Positions 6,023-13,319 of a stretch of DNA of 22,136 nt are shown piece after piece; the first letter of the stretch is position 1, and the number at the start of each line of letters is the position of its first letter. The notes under the pieces were generated by a model. The model saw only the letters and a list, made by a program, of their open reading frames with translations, was not told the DNA's origin and made no database searches. A program made the position numbers and the translations under genes. The DNA is from an uncultured Alphaproteobacteria bacterium (lineage in GTDB: Bacteria; Pseudomonadota; Alphaproteobacteria; RF32; CAG-239). The stretch covers positions 1 to 22,136 of the forward strand of contig CAJGCO010000022.1 of the NCBI GenBank assembly GCA_904501925.1. Reading direction: 5' to 3'.

Positions 6023-7966
6023 CTACCTTTCCCTATCTTTGACAATCACATTCTTATTTGTCTTTTTATTTCTCTTCTTAACCGCATCCATTATTACCTT
6101 TCTCATTTCATCTTTCCATGCGAACATCATTGCTGTTTTTCCCTCCAGATCTTTAGCATTAACATCAGCACCTTTAGCAACTAACAACTCAACAACTTCT
6201 TTTTTATTACGTACAGAAGCCTTCATCAACGCTGTTTCACCAAACTCATTTTTAGCATTAACATCAGCACCTTTGGCAACTAACAACTCAACAACTTCTT
6301 TATGACCACTTCCAGATGCCTCCATCAACGCTGTTTCTCCTCTATTATCTTTAGCATTAACATCAGCCCCTTTGGCAACTAACAACTCAACAACGTCTTT
6401 ATGACCATTTTCAGAAGCCTTCATCAACGCTGTTATATCCCTACCATTTTTAGCATTAACATCAGCCCCTTTGGCAACCAACAACTCAACAACTTCTTTA
6501 TGACCATTTTCAGATACCCATATCAATACAGTATCACCATAATCATTTCTCGCATCTAAATCATCAGCCCCATTTTTTACCAATAACTCTACAACTTCTT
6601 TATCATGACTTTCATAAGCCATCATCAACGCTGTTTTTCCAAACTCATTTTTAGCATTAACATCAGCACCACTTTTTACCAATAACTCTACAACTTCTTT
6701 ATTATGACTTCCATAAGCCATCATCATTGCTGTTTCACCAAACTCATTTTTATCATTAACATCAGCACCTTTGGCAACTAACAACTCAACAACTTCTTTA
6801 TGACCATCCTTAGATGCCCACATCAACGCTGTTTTTCCTTCATAATTTTTAGCATTAATATCAGCCCCTTTGGCTACTAACAACTCTACAACTTCTTTAT
6901 GACCATCCATAGATGCCCACATCAACGCTGTTGTATCTCGATAATTTTTATCATTAACATCAGCACCTTTGGCAACTAACAACTCAACAACTTCTTTATG
7001 ACCACTTCCAGATGCCGCCATCAACGCTGTTCGTCCATAATCATTTTTAGCATTAACATCACCCCCTTTTTCTAATAAAGTATCTACAACTTCTTTACGA
7101 CCATAGTCAGCTGCCTTCATCAATGCTGTTATACCTTCATCATTTTTAGCATTAACATCAGCCCCTTTTTCTAATAAAGTATCAACAACTTCTTTATGAC
7201 CACTTCCAGATGCCCATATCAACGCTGTTTCCCCTCTATCATTTTTAGCATTAACATCTGCACCTTTAGCAACTAACAACTCAACAACGTCTTTATTATG
7301 CTTTTCAAAAGCCATAATCAACGCTGTTTTTCCTCTATCATTTTTAGCATTAACATCAGCCCCTTTTTCTAATAAAGTATCAACAACTTCTTTTTTATTA
7401 CATACAGAAGCATACATCAACGCTGTTTCTCCTTCAACATTTTTAGCATTAACATCAGCCCCTTTTTCTAATAAAGTATCAACAACTTCTTTATGACCAC
7501 TTCCAGATGCCTCCATCAACGCTGTTTCCCCTTCAACATTTTTAGCATTAACATCAGCACCTTTTTCTAATAAAGCATCTACAACAGCTTTATGACCATA
7601 GTCAGATGCCCTCATCAACGCTGTTCTTCCTGTTTTATTTTTATCATTAACATCAGCCCCTTTGGCAACTAACAACTCTACAACTTCTTTATGACCATTT
7701 TCAGAAGCCTCCATCAACGCTGTTCTTCCTTTATTATTTTTAGCATTAACATCAGCCCCTTTTTCTAATAAAGTATCTGCAACAGCTTTATAACCACCTT
7801 TAGATGCCCACATCAACACGGTATTACCATTACTATCTTTTTCATTAACATCTGCGCCAAACCAAGCAAAATCTACAATAAGCGCTAATTTAACATCTTT
7901 AGATATATCGTGATCATAAATTACAGACCATAATGAACGTTGACTCATATTCGTAAATAAACTCAT
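6023..7966 (-). CDS. Ankyrin-repeat protein with 17 regular repeats (647 aa)
   Basis: After a 42-residue N-cap (MSLFTNMSQR...) come 17 ankyrin repeats in exact 33-residue register, except the 13th, which has one extra residue (NGADDLDAR, about 465-473). A final capping segment ends in NVIVKDRER. Repeats come in two main flavours for the second helix, DTLLEKGADVNA (mostly N-terminal half) and ELLVAKGADVNA (mostly C-terminal half), shuffled with a few first-half sequences. I place the start at the ATG at 7964-7966 because it has a GTGAGGG ribosome-binding site. The longer frame would begin at 8011, between the -35 and -10 boxes of the promoter. No signal peptide is seen. The tail (K/R-rich, last 31 residues) closely matches that of the 355-aa paralogue. 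Target and role are unknown. Confidence 0.9.
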   Translation of the reverse strand: MSLFTNMSQRSLWSVIYDHDISKDVKLALIVDFAWFGADVNEKDSNGNTVLMWASKGGYKAVADTLLEKGADVNAKNNKGRTALMEASENGHKEVVELLVAKGADVNDKNKTGRTALMRASDYGHKAVVDALLEKGADVNAKNVEGETALMEASGSGHKEVVDTLLEKGADVNAKNVEGETALMYASVCNKKEVVDTLLEKGADVNAKNDRGKTALIMAFEKHNKDVVELLVAKGADVNAKNDRGETALIWASGSGHKEVVDTLLEKGADVNAKNDEGITALMKAADYGRKEVVDTLLEKGGDVNAKNDYGRTALMAASGSGHKEVVELLVAKGADVNDKNYRDTTALMWASMDGHKEVVELLVAKGADINAKNYEGKTALMWASKDGHKEVVELLVAKGADVNDKNEFGETAMMMAYGSHNKEVVELLVKSGADVNAKNEFGKTALMMAYESHDKEVVELLVKNGADDLDARNDYGDTVLIWVSENGHKEVVELLVAKGADVNAKNGRDITALMKASENGHKDVVELLVAKGADVNAKDNRGETALMEASGSGHKEVVELLVAKGADVNAKNEFGETALMKASVRNKKEVVELLVAKGADVNAKDLEGKTAMMFAWKDEMRKVIMDAVKKRNKKTNKNVIVKDRER

Positions 7967-7999
7967 AATTCCCTCACTCTCTTTTATAAAACATAACTC

Positions 8000-8028
8000 A
8001 TTATACCTCAAAAATTAGATTGTTTCAA
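8000..8028 (-). promoter_or_regulatory. Consensus promoter of the 647-aa ankyrin gene
   Basis: TTGAAA (8023-8028), a 17-base spacer and TATAAT (8000-8005). It shares CTAATTTTTGAGGTATAAT and the GAGAGTGAGG leader with the paralogous ankyrin gene. It decides the start codon at 7966. Confidence 0.8.
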
Positions 8029-8276
8029 TATCTTTTTATAAACTTAATTTCTACAACCTCCCCCCTACACTCATTACCTTAAAAGAAGCAAAATAAGCCT
8101 ATTTTACATCTAAAATATCAATATTTTCTGTTGAGGTTTCTATGTGATAATTTTTTTAACCAACATCTCTCTGTTATCAAAACATTCTTTTCATCACACA
8201 ATAAATTACCAACACACCTATTCAAGTACTCCATTACATATGGAATGTCTTTGTTTATTTTATTGCATTTAAATAC
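8029..8276. other. Intergenic stretch with a possible gene fragment
   Basis: Mostly AT-rich. On the minus strand a frame is open from about 8300 down to a stop at 8118-8120. From the ATG at 8234 it would give 38 residues (MEYLNRCVGNLLCDEK...LNRKY). It has no ribosome-binding site, but the composition is protein-like. It may be the end of a decayed gene. I do not recognise it and see nothing else here. Confidence 0.25.
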
Positions 8277-8305
8277 AAAAAAAAGACCTGTAAAAACAAG
8301 ACTTT
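8277..8305 (-). terminator. Second terminator-like hairpin beyond tRNA-Pro
   Basis: On the minus strand AAAGTCTTG pairs with CAGGTCTTT (one mismatch, one G-U) around a six-base loop, ending in eight U. It lies 5 bases past the second copy of the tRNA-Pro 3' end. Confidence 0.45.
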
Positions 8306-8309
8306 AATC

Positions 8310-8328
8310 TGGTTAGAACTAGAGGATT
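8310..8328 (-). repeat. Direct repeat of the tRNA-Pro 3' end (possible att site)
   Basis: On the minus strand AATCCTCTAGTTCTAACCA matches 16 of 19 bases of the tRNA-Pro 3' end at 8480-8498 (AATCCTCTAGTCCCGACCA). All differences are transitions and the CCA is retained. The copies are 170 bases apart in the same orientation. No tRNA body precedes this copy. Confidence 0.55.
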
Positions 8329-8339
8329 GATTTTCGTTT

Positions 8340-8441
8340 TACTCAATCGCACTGGCACTCATAATCCTTTGGCTTACCGGCGTTCTTCCGCCCGCATTGA
8401 GCTTGTAGTCGAACCTCCTTCTCCGGAGCTTCGAACCTCAT
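8340..8441. other. GC-rich block downstream of tRNA-Pro
   Basis: About 100 bases of clearly higher GC than the rest of the window. It contains two copies of TCGAACCTC (8409-8417, 8431-8439), a nonamer also found in the T-arm of the adjacent tRNA (8498-8506). These two copies lie in an imperfect direct repeat GAGCTT...TCGAACCTC. A minus-strand frame of 32 residues (8343-8441, MRFEAPEKEVR...YECQCD) spans it, but with no ribosome-binding site. It is probably a repeat element or structured RNA rather than a gene. Confidence 0.45.
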
Positions 8442-8445
8442 ACCA

Positions 8446-8472
8446 TAAAAAAAACCACTCATAAAGAGTGGC
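8446..8472 (-). terminator. Terminator of tRNA-Pro
   Basis: On the minus strand CCACTC and GAGTGG form a perfect 6-bp stem around TTTAT, followed by eight U, 8 bases after the encoded CCA. Confidence 0.85.
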
Positions 8473-8479
8473 TTTTTTA

Positions 8480-8556
8480 TGGTCGGGACTAGAGGATTCG
8501 AACCTCCGACATCTTGCTCCCAAAGCAAGCGCTCTACCAGGCTGAGCTAAGTCCCG
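8480..8556 (-). tRNA. tRNA-Pro (anticodon UGG)
   Basis: A complete 77-base cloverleaf. The acceptor stem CGGGACT pairs with AGTCCCG and has the C1-G72 pair typical of tRNA-Pro. The D-arm is GCTC/GAGC, and the anticodon stem CTTGC/GCAAG carries loop TTTGGGA with anticodon TGG. The T-arm GGAGG/CCTCT encloses TTCGAAT, followed by A73 and an encoded CCA. It has its own promoter and terminator. Confidence 0.97.
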
Positions 8557-8574
8557 TTCCCTACAACGAAACAA

Positions 8575-8603
8575 ACAATAAACCATATATTTTATATTTG
8601 CAA
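8575..8603 (-). promoter_or_regulatory. Promoter of tRNA-Pro
   Basis: TTGCAA (8598-8603), a 17-base spacer and TATTGT (8575-8580) on the minus strand, ending 18 bases before the tRNA 5' end. Confidence 0.6.
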
Positions 8604-8676
8604 GAACTTTTTTTATTTTTTTTCACATTTATTTATACTTTTTTTAAAAAACTTTTATATTCATATAGATACATAT

Positions 8677-8704
8677 AAAAAAAGGAGCAATAGCCCCTTT
8701 TTTT
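8677..8704 (-). terminator. Terminator of the AsmA/HAD/MORN operon
   Basis: On the minus strand GGGGC and GCTCC (one G-U) pair around TATT, flanked by A7 and U7 tracts. The stem is better on minus than plus. It lies 40 bases after the MORN gene stop. Confidence 0.75.
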
Positions 8705-8743
8705 ATTCTCATTTTACACACTTATAATAAATATATTATCAGC

Positions 8744-9490
8744 TTATTTTATACAAGGAAGTGTTCCAGATACTGCAAACTCCTTAAAATCCTCAGCTGT
8801 TAAATCTACTTTATTACCATCTTCTTCCAAGCAATATCCCTCAACACTAACACCGTTTTCAAACTTAAGTTCTGCTTGCAATTTTCCTTCTTGAGAATAA
8901 ATATTCCACATTCCATTATAACCTTTATCATTAAAATGAGCCACAGAATTTTCCTTACCATTTTCATAAAAATATTTCAAAACACCTTTATCAAAATCAA
9001 CTTCTAACTGAATACCTCCGTTATCATAAAAAACTTTTCCAACACCAACCTCTTTGCCTGCTTTATAGTACCAATCTTTAACAACTTTATTATTTTCACC
9101 ATAAATAACAGAACGCCCATCTAAAACACCATTGTTAAATTCATTAGATGCAAGCAAACTACCATCTTCATTATATTCCTTAATAATACCATCTGGTTTA
9201 CCATCTTTATAAATACCTTCTAAATATAATTTACCATCAACTCTATAAAGCTTAACAACACCATCTTCTTTACCATTTTTATATTCAATATCAGATATCA
9301 ATACATTATTCTCATAAGCAGTAACTCTACCATTTAATTTATCGCCTTTTTTATCAACACAAATACCTGTATCAAAATCACATCTAATATCTTGCGACAA
9401 ATATGTCTTTGGCTTCAGTAACAAATAACCACCAGCAACTGCGCCCATTAAAACAACACCACCTAATGCTATCAAAACTTTTTTATTCAT
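8744..9490 (-). CDS. Membrane-anchored MORN-repeat protein
   Basis: The 248 residues start with a short basic end (MNKK) and one hydrophobic helix (about 5-25), probably an uncleaved anchor with the rest in the periplasm. Cys37 and Cys44 and two Cys near the C-terminus suggest disulfides. The body is a series of MORN_2-type repeats of about 20-24 residues (NGKEDGVVKLYRVDGKLYLE, DGKPDGIIKEYNEDGSLLA and so on), the pattern of YwqK-like proteins. Such repeats form an extended beta sheet, and their function in bacteria is mostly unknown. The 'antitoxin' label often attached to YwqK-like proteins is not supported here. The gene follows the HAD-like gene by 9 bases. Its AGGAG site overlaps that gene's stop codon, so translation is probably coupled, making it the last gene of the AsmA-like operon. 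Confidence 0.8.
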   Translation of the reverse strand: MNKKVLIALGGVVLMGAVAGGYLLLKPKTYLSQDIRCDFDTGICVDKKGDKLNGRVTAYENNVLISDIEYKNGKEDGVVKLYRVDGKLYLEGIYKDGKPDGIIKEYNEDGSLLASNEFNNGVLDGRSVIYGENNKVVKDWYYKAGKEVGVGKVFYDNGGIQLEVDFDKGVLKYFYENGKENSVAHFNDKGYNGMWNIYSQEGKLQAELKFENGVSVEGYCLEEDGNKVDLTAEDFKEFAVSGTLPCIK

Positions 9491-9499
9491 AACAATCTC

Positions 9500-9982
9500 C
9501 TATTTTTTACTTTGATTACGTTCTTTAATAAATTCAGCAACAACACACGCCGCTTTCTTAGGATTCTTAAAATCCACTTGCAAACCACACCCTAGCTCAC
9601 ACACCCCATTATTTAAATCATATTTACAATACGGAGTAACAAAATACTGTCCATAAATATTTGAATCATCAATATGAAACTCAATATTTTCCTTAGCACA
9701 AAATTCAGCTTTAGCTCTATTCCACATTTCTGTTGGTATCTGAAAACTACCATCATCAAAATAAGCTACATGCCCTTTTTCATCATAATAATCTAAAATA
9801 GCCCATACATTATCATACTCAATATGATGATTATGAAGATATTTTATAATATCCTTTTCTGGACCACCAGTAATAATAAAAACTTTTACACCACACTTTC
9901 TAATTTCTTCGCAAAAAACAGCAAATGTTTCCGGATCATCAGAAATCACACCATGAAAATCTATACCTATTTTATTTATCAT
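9500..9982 (-). CDS. HAD-superfamily-like protein lacking the second motif-I aspartate
   Basis: A 160-residue cytoplasmic protein. Motif I is IGIDFHGVI (5-13), with nucleophile Asp8 but His10 where phosphatases of the family have the general acid Asp. Motif II is the Thr38 of FIITGG (35-40). A candidate motif III Lys is at 89-97 (RAKAEFCAK), and motif IV is the Asp pair at 105-106 (FHIDDSN). It is short, with only a small insert in place of a cap. The His substitution makes ordinary phosphatase activity uncertain; a weak or specialised nucleotidase-like enzyme or a binding role is possible. The ATG overlaps the AsmA-like stop by one base (TAATG), with a GAGG site inside that gene. The substrate is unknown. 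Confidence 0.7.
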   Translation of the reverse strand: MINKIGIDFHGVISDDPETFAVFCEEIRKCGVKVFIITGGPEKDIIKYLHNHHIEYDNVWAILDYYDEKGHVAYFDDGSFQIPTEMWNRAKAEFCAKENIEFHIDDSNIYGQYFVTPYCKYDLNNGVCELGCGLQVDFKNPKKAACVVAEFIKERNQSKK

Positions 9983-12900
9983 TACTTTTCCTCCTCTAAA
10001 AAGAGTTCTTTTACAGAATTAGGAGCCAATGTAGAAAGTGGATTAATATTAATCTCTGGTTTCTCAATAGTTCCCGAAACTTCATAATTCGTAGCAAAAA
10101 CACTACCATCTTTACCTGCCAAAATCTTACCCACCAACGGAATATTACCAATAAATGTATTTAATCCATACGCCGGAATAACCATTCCCCTTGCATCAAT
10201 AATTTCATCAAACAAATCATAACTTCCCTTAAGTGTAACACCTAAAACAGAGCCAAACAAACGAGCATCAGTAGTTTCTAAAACCTTAGTTGAAAATGTA
10301 TAACTAAACGGAGCATTAAGATGCGTAAATGTGAGCCCCTCTCCCCTTAACATATCAACAATACCGCTAAATGATGCCAACCTTAATAATTTTGCAAAAA
10401 TAGGAGGATTTTCAAGAGCAAAATCTCTCATCTTTGCATGACCTCTAAAGTTTCTATATTTATCACGCTTTGCCTCAATTTTTAAATTTCCCCCCTTCAT
10501 ATTATCATATAACCTTAATACTTTTAACGTACTTCCAGCATTATTAGAATCAATAGTTAAAAAGTATTCATCTCCTCTTGGCTCAAAATCAAGCTTCATC
10601 TTAACATCACTACTATTTCCATAATTTCCGACCATATTCATCTTATAAAGGCCAATTTTATTACGAATATATGCTTTTCCAGCAAAATTAGTAACAGGAA
10701 TTTTATCATTAGTCCAAAGCTTATTAACCCCAATAACAATATCTGTATCCATCATATCTTCTAAAGGATCTTTCAAACTTTTCTTCTTAGGTGCTTTTTC
10801 TTCTTTTTTATCACCCAATTTTTGTTCTTTATTTTTCTCAAAAAAATCAGTCAAATCATATGAATCACCAGTAACGGTAACCTTTAATTTTAATTTTGGC
10901 TCATATTCAAATCCAACTTTAGCCTTTGCAAAAGTTTTTTGAGATTTAATATTGGTCACATCAATAACACTAATTCTTCCCTGATTATCCATACTAATAT
11001 TACCTCTAGCCTCAAACTGCGATTTCAATATAGAAAAATCACTAACTTTTTCAATAATACCATTATTAATAAGCATCACAGCTTTGGCTCTACAGGGAAT
11101 TCCTTTATGTTTAGCAAATCCCAAAAATGCATAATCAATTTCAGTATTTTTAAGATTTCCATCAACTTCTAAATTAATTTTACCATTATTCAAAAATGTA
11201 ACAATCGCTTTTATAGTAGAATCACCTGTAAAATAAGGTTTTGCTAATATCTCACTACTAACCCCTAGTTTTTTTAATATTTCATCATTTATCTTAATAT
11301 CAGCAATAATTCTACTTTTATGCTCTACATTTTTAAAATCATCTTTTAATTCTAAATTCAAATCAATTCCCTGATATTTTGCCAAACCAGATAGCATAAA
11401 ACCTTTTTCTGTAACCAATAAATTTAATTTATCTGCAACAAATGTTTTACCATCATCAAGCCCCAAATATTCAACATTGTGTAAATCACCTTTAACTTCT
11501 ACTTTAATCTCTTCTGGTTTAAGACTAGATTTCAATTCAAAATCTAATTTCAAATCAATATCAACATCTCCCGCCACTTCATTTGGATCAATCCCCATTT
11601 CTTTCGTAAATCCAAGAGGTTCATTATCAATCAAAAACAAAGCATCCGTAATTGTTGAATTTCCTTTTAAATCAATTAATATAAAGTTCTGATCTTTATC
11701 TAAATCATATAAAACAACTTCACCACCTGTTAAAACAACACCATCACTAACACCTTTATCAACACTAATTGCAATCTTATCTCTTGCAAAATAAGCTGTT
11801 CCATACACATTTTTTATAACAGGCATCCCCTCTAAATAATCCAAATTTGCATCAACAATACTAGCCTCACCAGTAAGACTTAAAAGACCAAACTCTTTTG
11901 TTTTCTCATTCATGCCAAATTCAAACACAAATTTACCACTAGAAACTTCCCCTCCATATAAAGCGTCTTTACACCAAGCCCAAGCTTTCTCTCCCAAATA
12001 CTTAGGCCACAACACAGATAATTCATCCATATCAAATGCACCAAGACTAGCGATAAATTTTACCTTAAAATTATCCAAATCTCCTTTTAAAAAATAATCT
12101 TTAAATCCTTGTGCAGATAAACTTAATTTAGCTTCCTTATCATCAAAATTAAAAACTGCATTTTCAATACTAATTTTATCTAAACCACCATAAAGTTTAC
12201 CATCTAAATTAAATGAAGAAACATCATAATCAAACTCTTTACTTTGACCAAAGCCTATTTTTCCCTTTCCTCCCTCAATTGAAAAACCAACTTCCTTTAT
12301 ATTACTACCAATATTGTCTGCAAAATGCTCTTTATCTTTTAATATATTTCCAAAATCAATCACAACATTAAACTTACCATTAACAGGAACATCAACCATT
12401 CTGAGTTCACCACTCTTTGAAAACAATGCACTATATAAATCGGTTATAACCAAATCAGAAAAATTAGCATCATAAACTAATTCATCTGTAAGAAGCTTAT
12501 AAGCAAGCATCATATCAACCGCTGAAATTCTATCTTCAAATCTAACAGCACTATCTAACTTAATTTTAATATCTGCAATAAATCTATTAAATGACAAATC
12601 CATATCTTCAAATATAAATTGTCTATTCATATCCACTTCATTCATCAATAGTGTTGCATCGCTTATTACAATACTATTGATAAAACTTTCCATATAAAGC
12701 TTCTCTTCCGAATTAAAACGATGCATAAACTCTTCAAATTGCTCAAAATAAAACTCTAACTTTTTCAAGTTTACATCTTTAATATTTTTATTACTTTCCC
12801 CCTCTTCAACATCAATTCCATATAATGTTTTAATTTCAATATATGGTTTTTCAATATTAATTGAACTAGGAGCCAAAAAACCCTTTAACAATGCTCTTGC

Positions 12901-13212
12901 AGAAAAAGAAAGTGCAAGTCTAGGCGCTTTTACATGAAACAAATCTTCCTTATCTTCAAAAACAACATTTTTTGCAATAATTTTAATCGGTTGAACCGAA
13001 TGCACCAACTCCAAATTAACACTTTCAACCTCTAAATCATAACTAGCATCATCACTAGTTAGCGCCTGCACAATATATGGCTTTAAAAAATTTACCTCAA
13101 TTGGTCCTTTACTAAGATTCCACAATAAGAAAAGAAGCGCAATCAATGATAAAGCACTTACATAATCCCAAAATAAAGAGATAATACGCAATTTCCTTGT
13201 TTTACTACTCAA
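9982..13212 (-). CDS. AsmA/YhdP-like envelope protein (DUF3971 and AsmA-2 type)
   Basis: A 1076-residue protein with one N-terminal membrane helix (about residues 10-31) and a very long periplasmic part of repeated amphipathic beta strands. The opening (SLSFSARALLKGFLAPSSINIEKPYIEI) and the C-terminal region (about 830-1060, with GGNLKIEAKRDKYRNFRGHAKM and a VPAYGLN-like VIPAYGLNT turn) match the DUF3971/AsmA-like architecture. Relatives such as YhdP and TamB form hydrophobic grooves that move phospholipids between the inner and outer membranes; the same role here is inference. A Lys/Glu-rich linker lies near residues 790-815. The start is TTG at 13212, with AGGAG 5 bases upstream; an in-frame TAG and no ATG lie further up. 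It leads the operon with the HAD-like and MORN genes. A TATAAT box is at 13254-13259. Confidence 0.85.
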   Translation of the reverse strand: MSSKTRKLRIISLFWDYVSALSLIALLFLLWNLSKGPIEVNFLKPYIVQALTSDDASYDLEVESVNLELVHSVQPIKIIAKNVVFEDKEDLFHVKAPRLALSFSARALLKGFLAPSSINIEKPYIEIKTLYGIDVEEGESNKNIKDVNLKKLEFYFEQFEEFMHRFNSEEKLYMESFINSIVISDATLLMNEVDMNRQFIFEDMDLSFNRFIADIKIKLDSAVRFEDRISAVDMMLAYKLLTDELVYDANFSDLVITDLYSALFSKSGELRMVDVPVNGKFNVVIDFGNILKDKEHFADNIGSNIKEVGFSIEGGKGKIGFGQSKEFDYDVSSFNLDGKLYGGLDKISIENAVFNFDDKEAKLSLSAQGFKDYFLKGDLDNFKVKFIASLGAFDMDELSVLWPKYLGEKAWAWCKDALYGGEVSSGKFVFEFGMNEKTKEFGLLSLTGEASIVDANLDYLEGMPVIKNVYGTAYFARDKIAISVDKGVSDGVVLTGGEVVLYDLDKDQNFILIDLKGNSTITDALFLIDNEPLGFTKEMGIDPNEVAGDVDIDLKLDFELKSSLKPEEIKVEVKGDLHNVEYLGLDDGKTFVADKLNLLVTEKGFMLSGLAKYQGIDLNLELKDDFKNVEHKSRIIADIKINDEILKKLGVSSEILAKPYFTGDSTIKAIVTFLNNGKINLEVDGNLKNTEIDYAFLGFAKHKGIPCRAKAVMLINNGIIEKVSDFSILKSQFEARGNISMDNQGRISVIDVTNIKSQKTFAKAKVGFEYEPKLKLKVTVTGDSYDLTDFFEKNKEQKLGDKKEEKAPKKKSLKDPLEDMMDTDIVIGVNKLWTNDKIPVTNFAGKAYIRNKIGLYKMNMVGNYGNSSDVKMKLDFEPRGDEYFLTIDSNNAGSTLKVLRLYDNMKGGNLKIEAKRDKYRNFRGHAKMRDFALENPPIFAKLLRLASFSGIVDMLRGEGLTFTHLNAPFSYTFSTKVLETTDARLFGSVLGVTLKGSYDLFDEIIDARGMVIPAYGLNTFIGNIPLVGKILAGKDGSVFATNYEVSGTIEKPEININPLSTLAPNSVKELFLEEEK

Positions 13213-13319
13213 TGCATCTCCTTTAAAAATATGCTAAAATTTAACATGCTGATATTATAAAGTAAACACTTTTTACAAGAAACACACCCAAAATACACAA
13301 GATTTTTTATTAAATTCGA

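Noticed and set aside
4781..6305. Two 88-residue plus-strand frames lying inside the ankyrin genes, similar to each other
   Set aside because: They mirror the repeat DNA of the minus-strand ankyrin genes; their similarity follows from the paralogy, and neither has a promoter or ribosome-binding site.
4765..7966. Ankyrin DNA repeats as a CRISPR array
   Set aside because: The 99-base period is coding and in frame throughout, with no constant short repeat and unique spacers.
7967..8011. Longer start of the 647-aa ankyrin gene
   Set aside because: The start would lie upstream of the predicted transcription start, between the promoter boxes, and lacks a ribosome-binding site.
4478..8103. A 13-base inverted repeat (AATAGGCTTATTT and its complement) flanking the tandem ankyrin genes like terminal repeats
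   Set aside because: In about 22 kb of such AT-rich DNA, 13-base matches are expected many times by chance, and there is no transposase or target duplication.
8343..8586. Minus-strand frames of 61 and 70 residues across tRNA-Pro
   Set aside because: They translate through a clear tRNA gene and its terminator, so they cannot be genes as drawn.
8744..9982. MORN and HAD-like genes as a toxin-antitoxin pair
   Set aside because: YwqK-type MORN proteins are often labelled antitoxins, but this one is membrane-anchored and part of an AsmA-like operon, and no toxin fold is seen.
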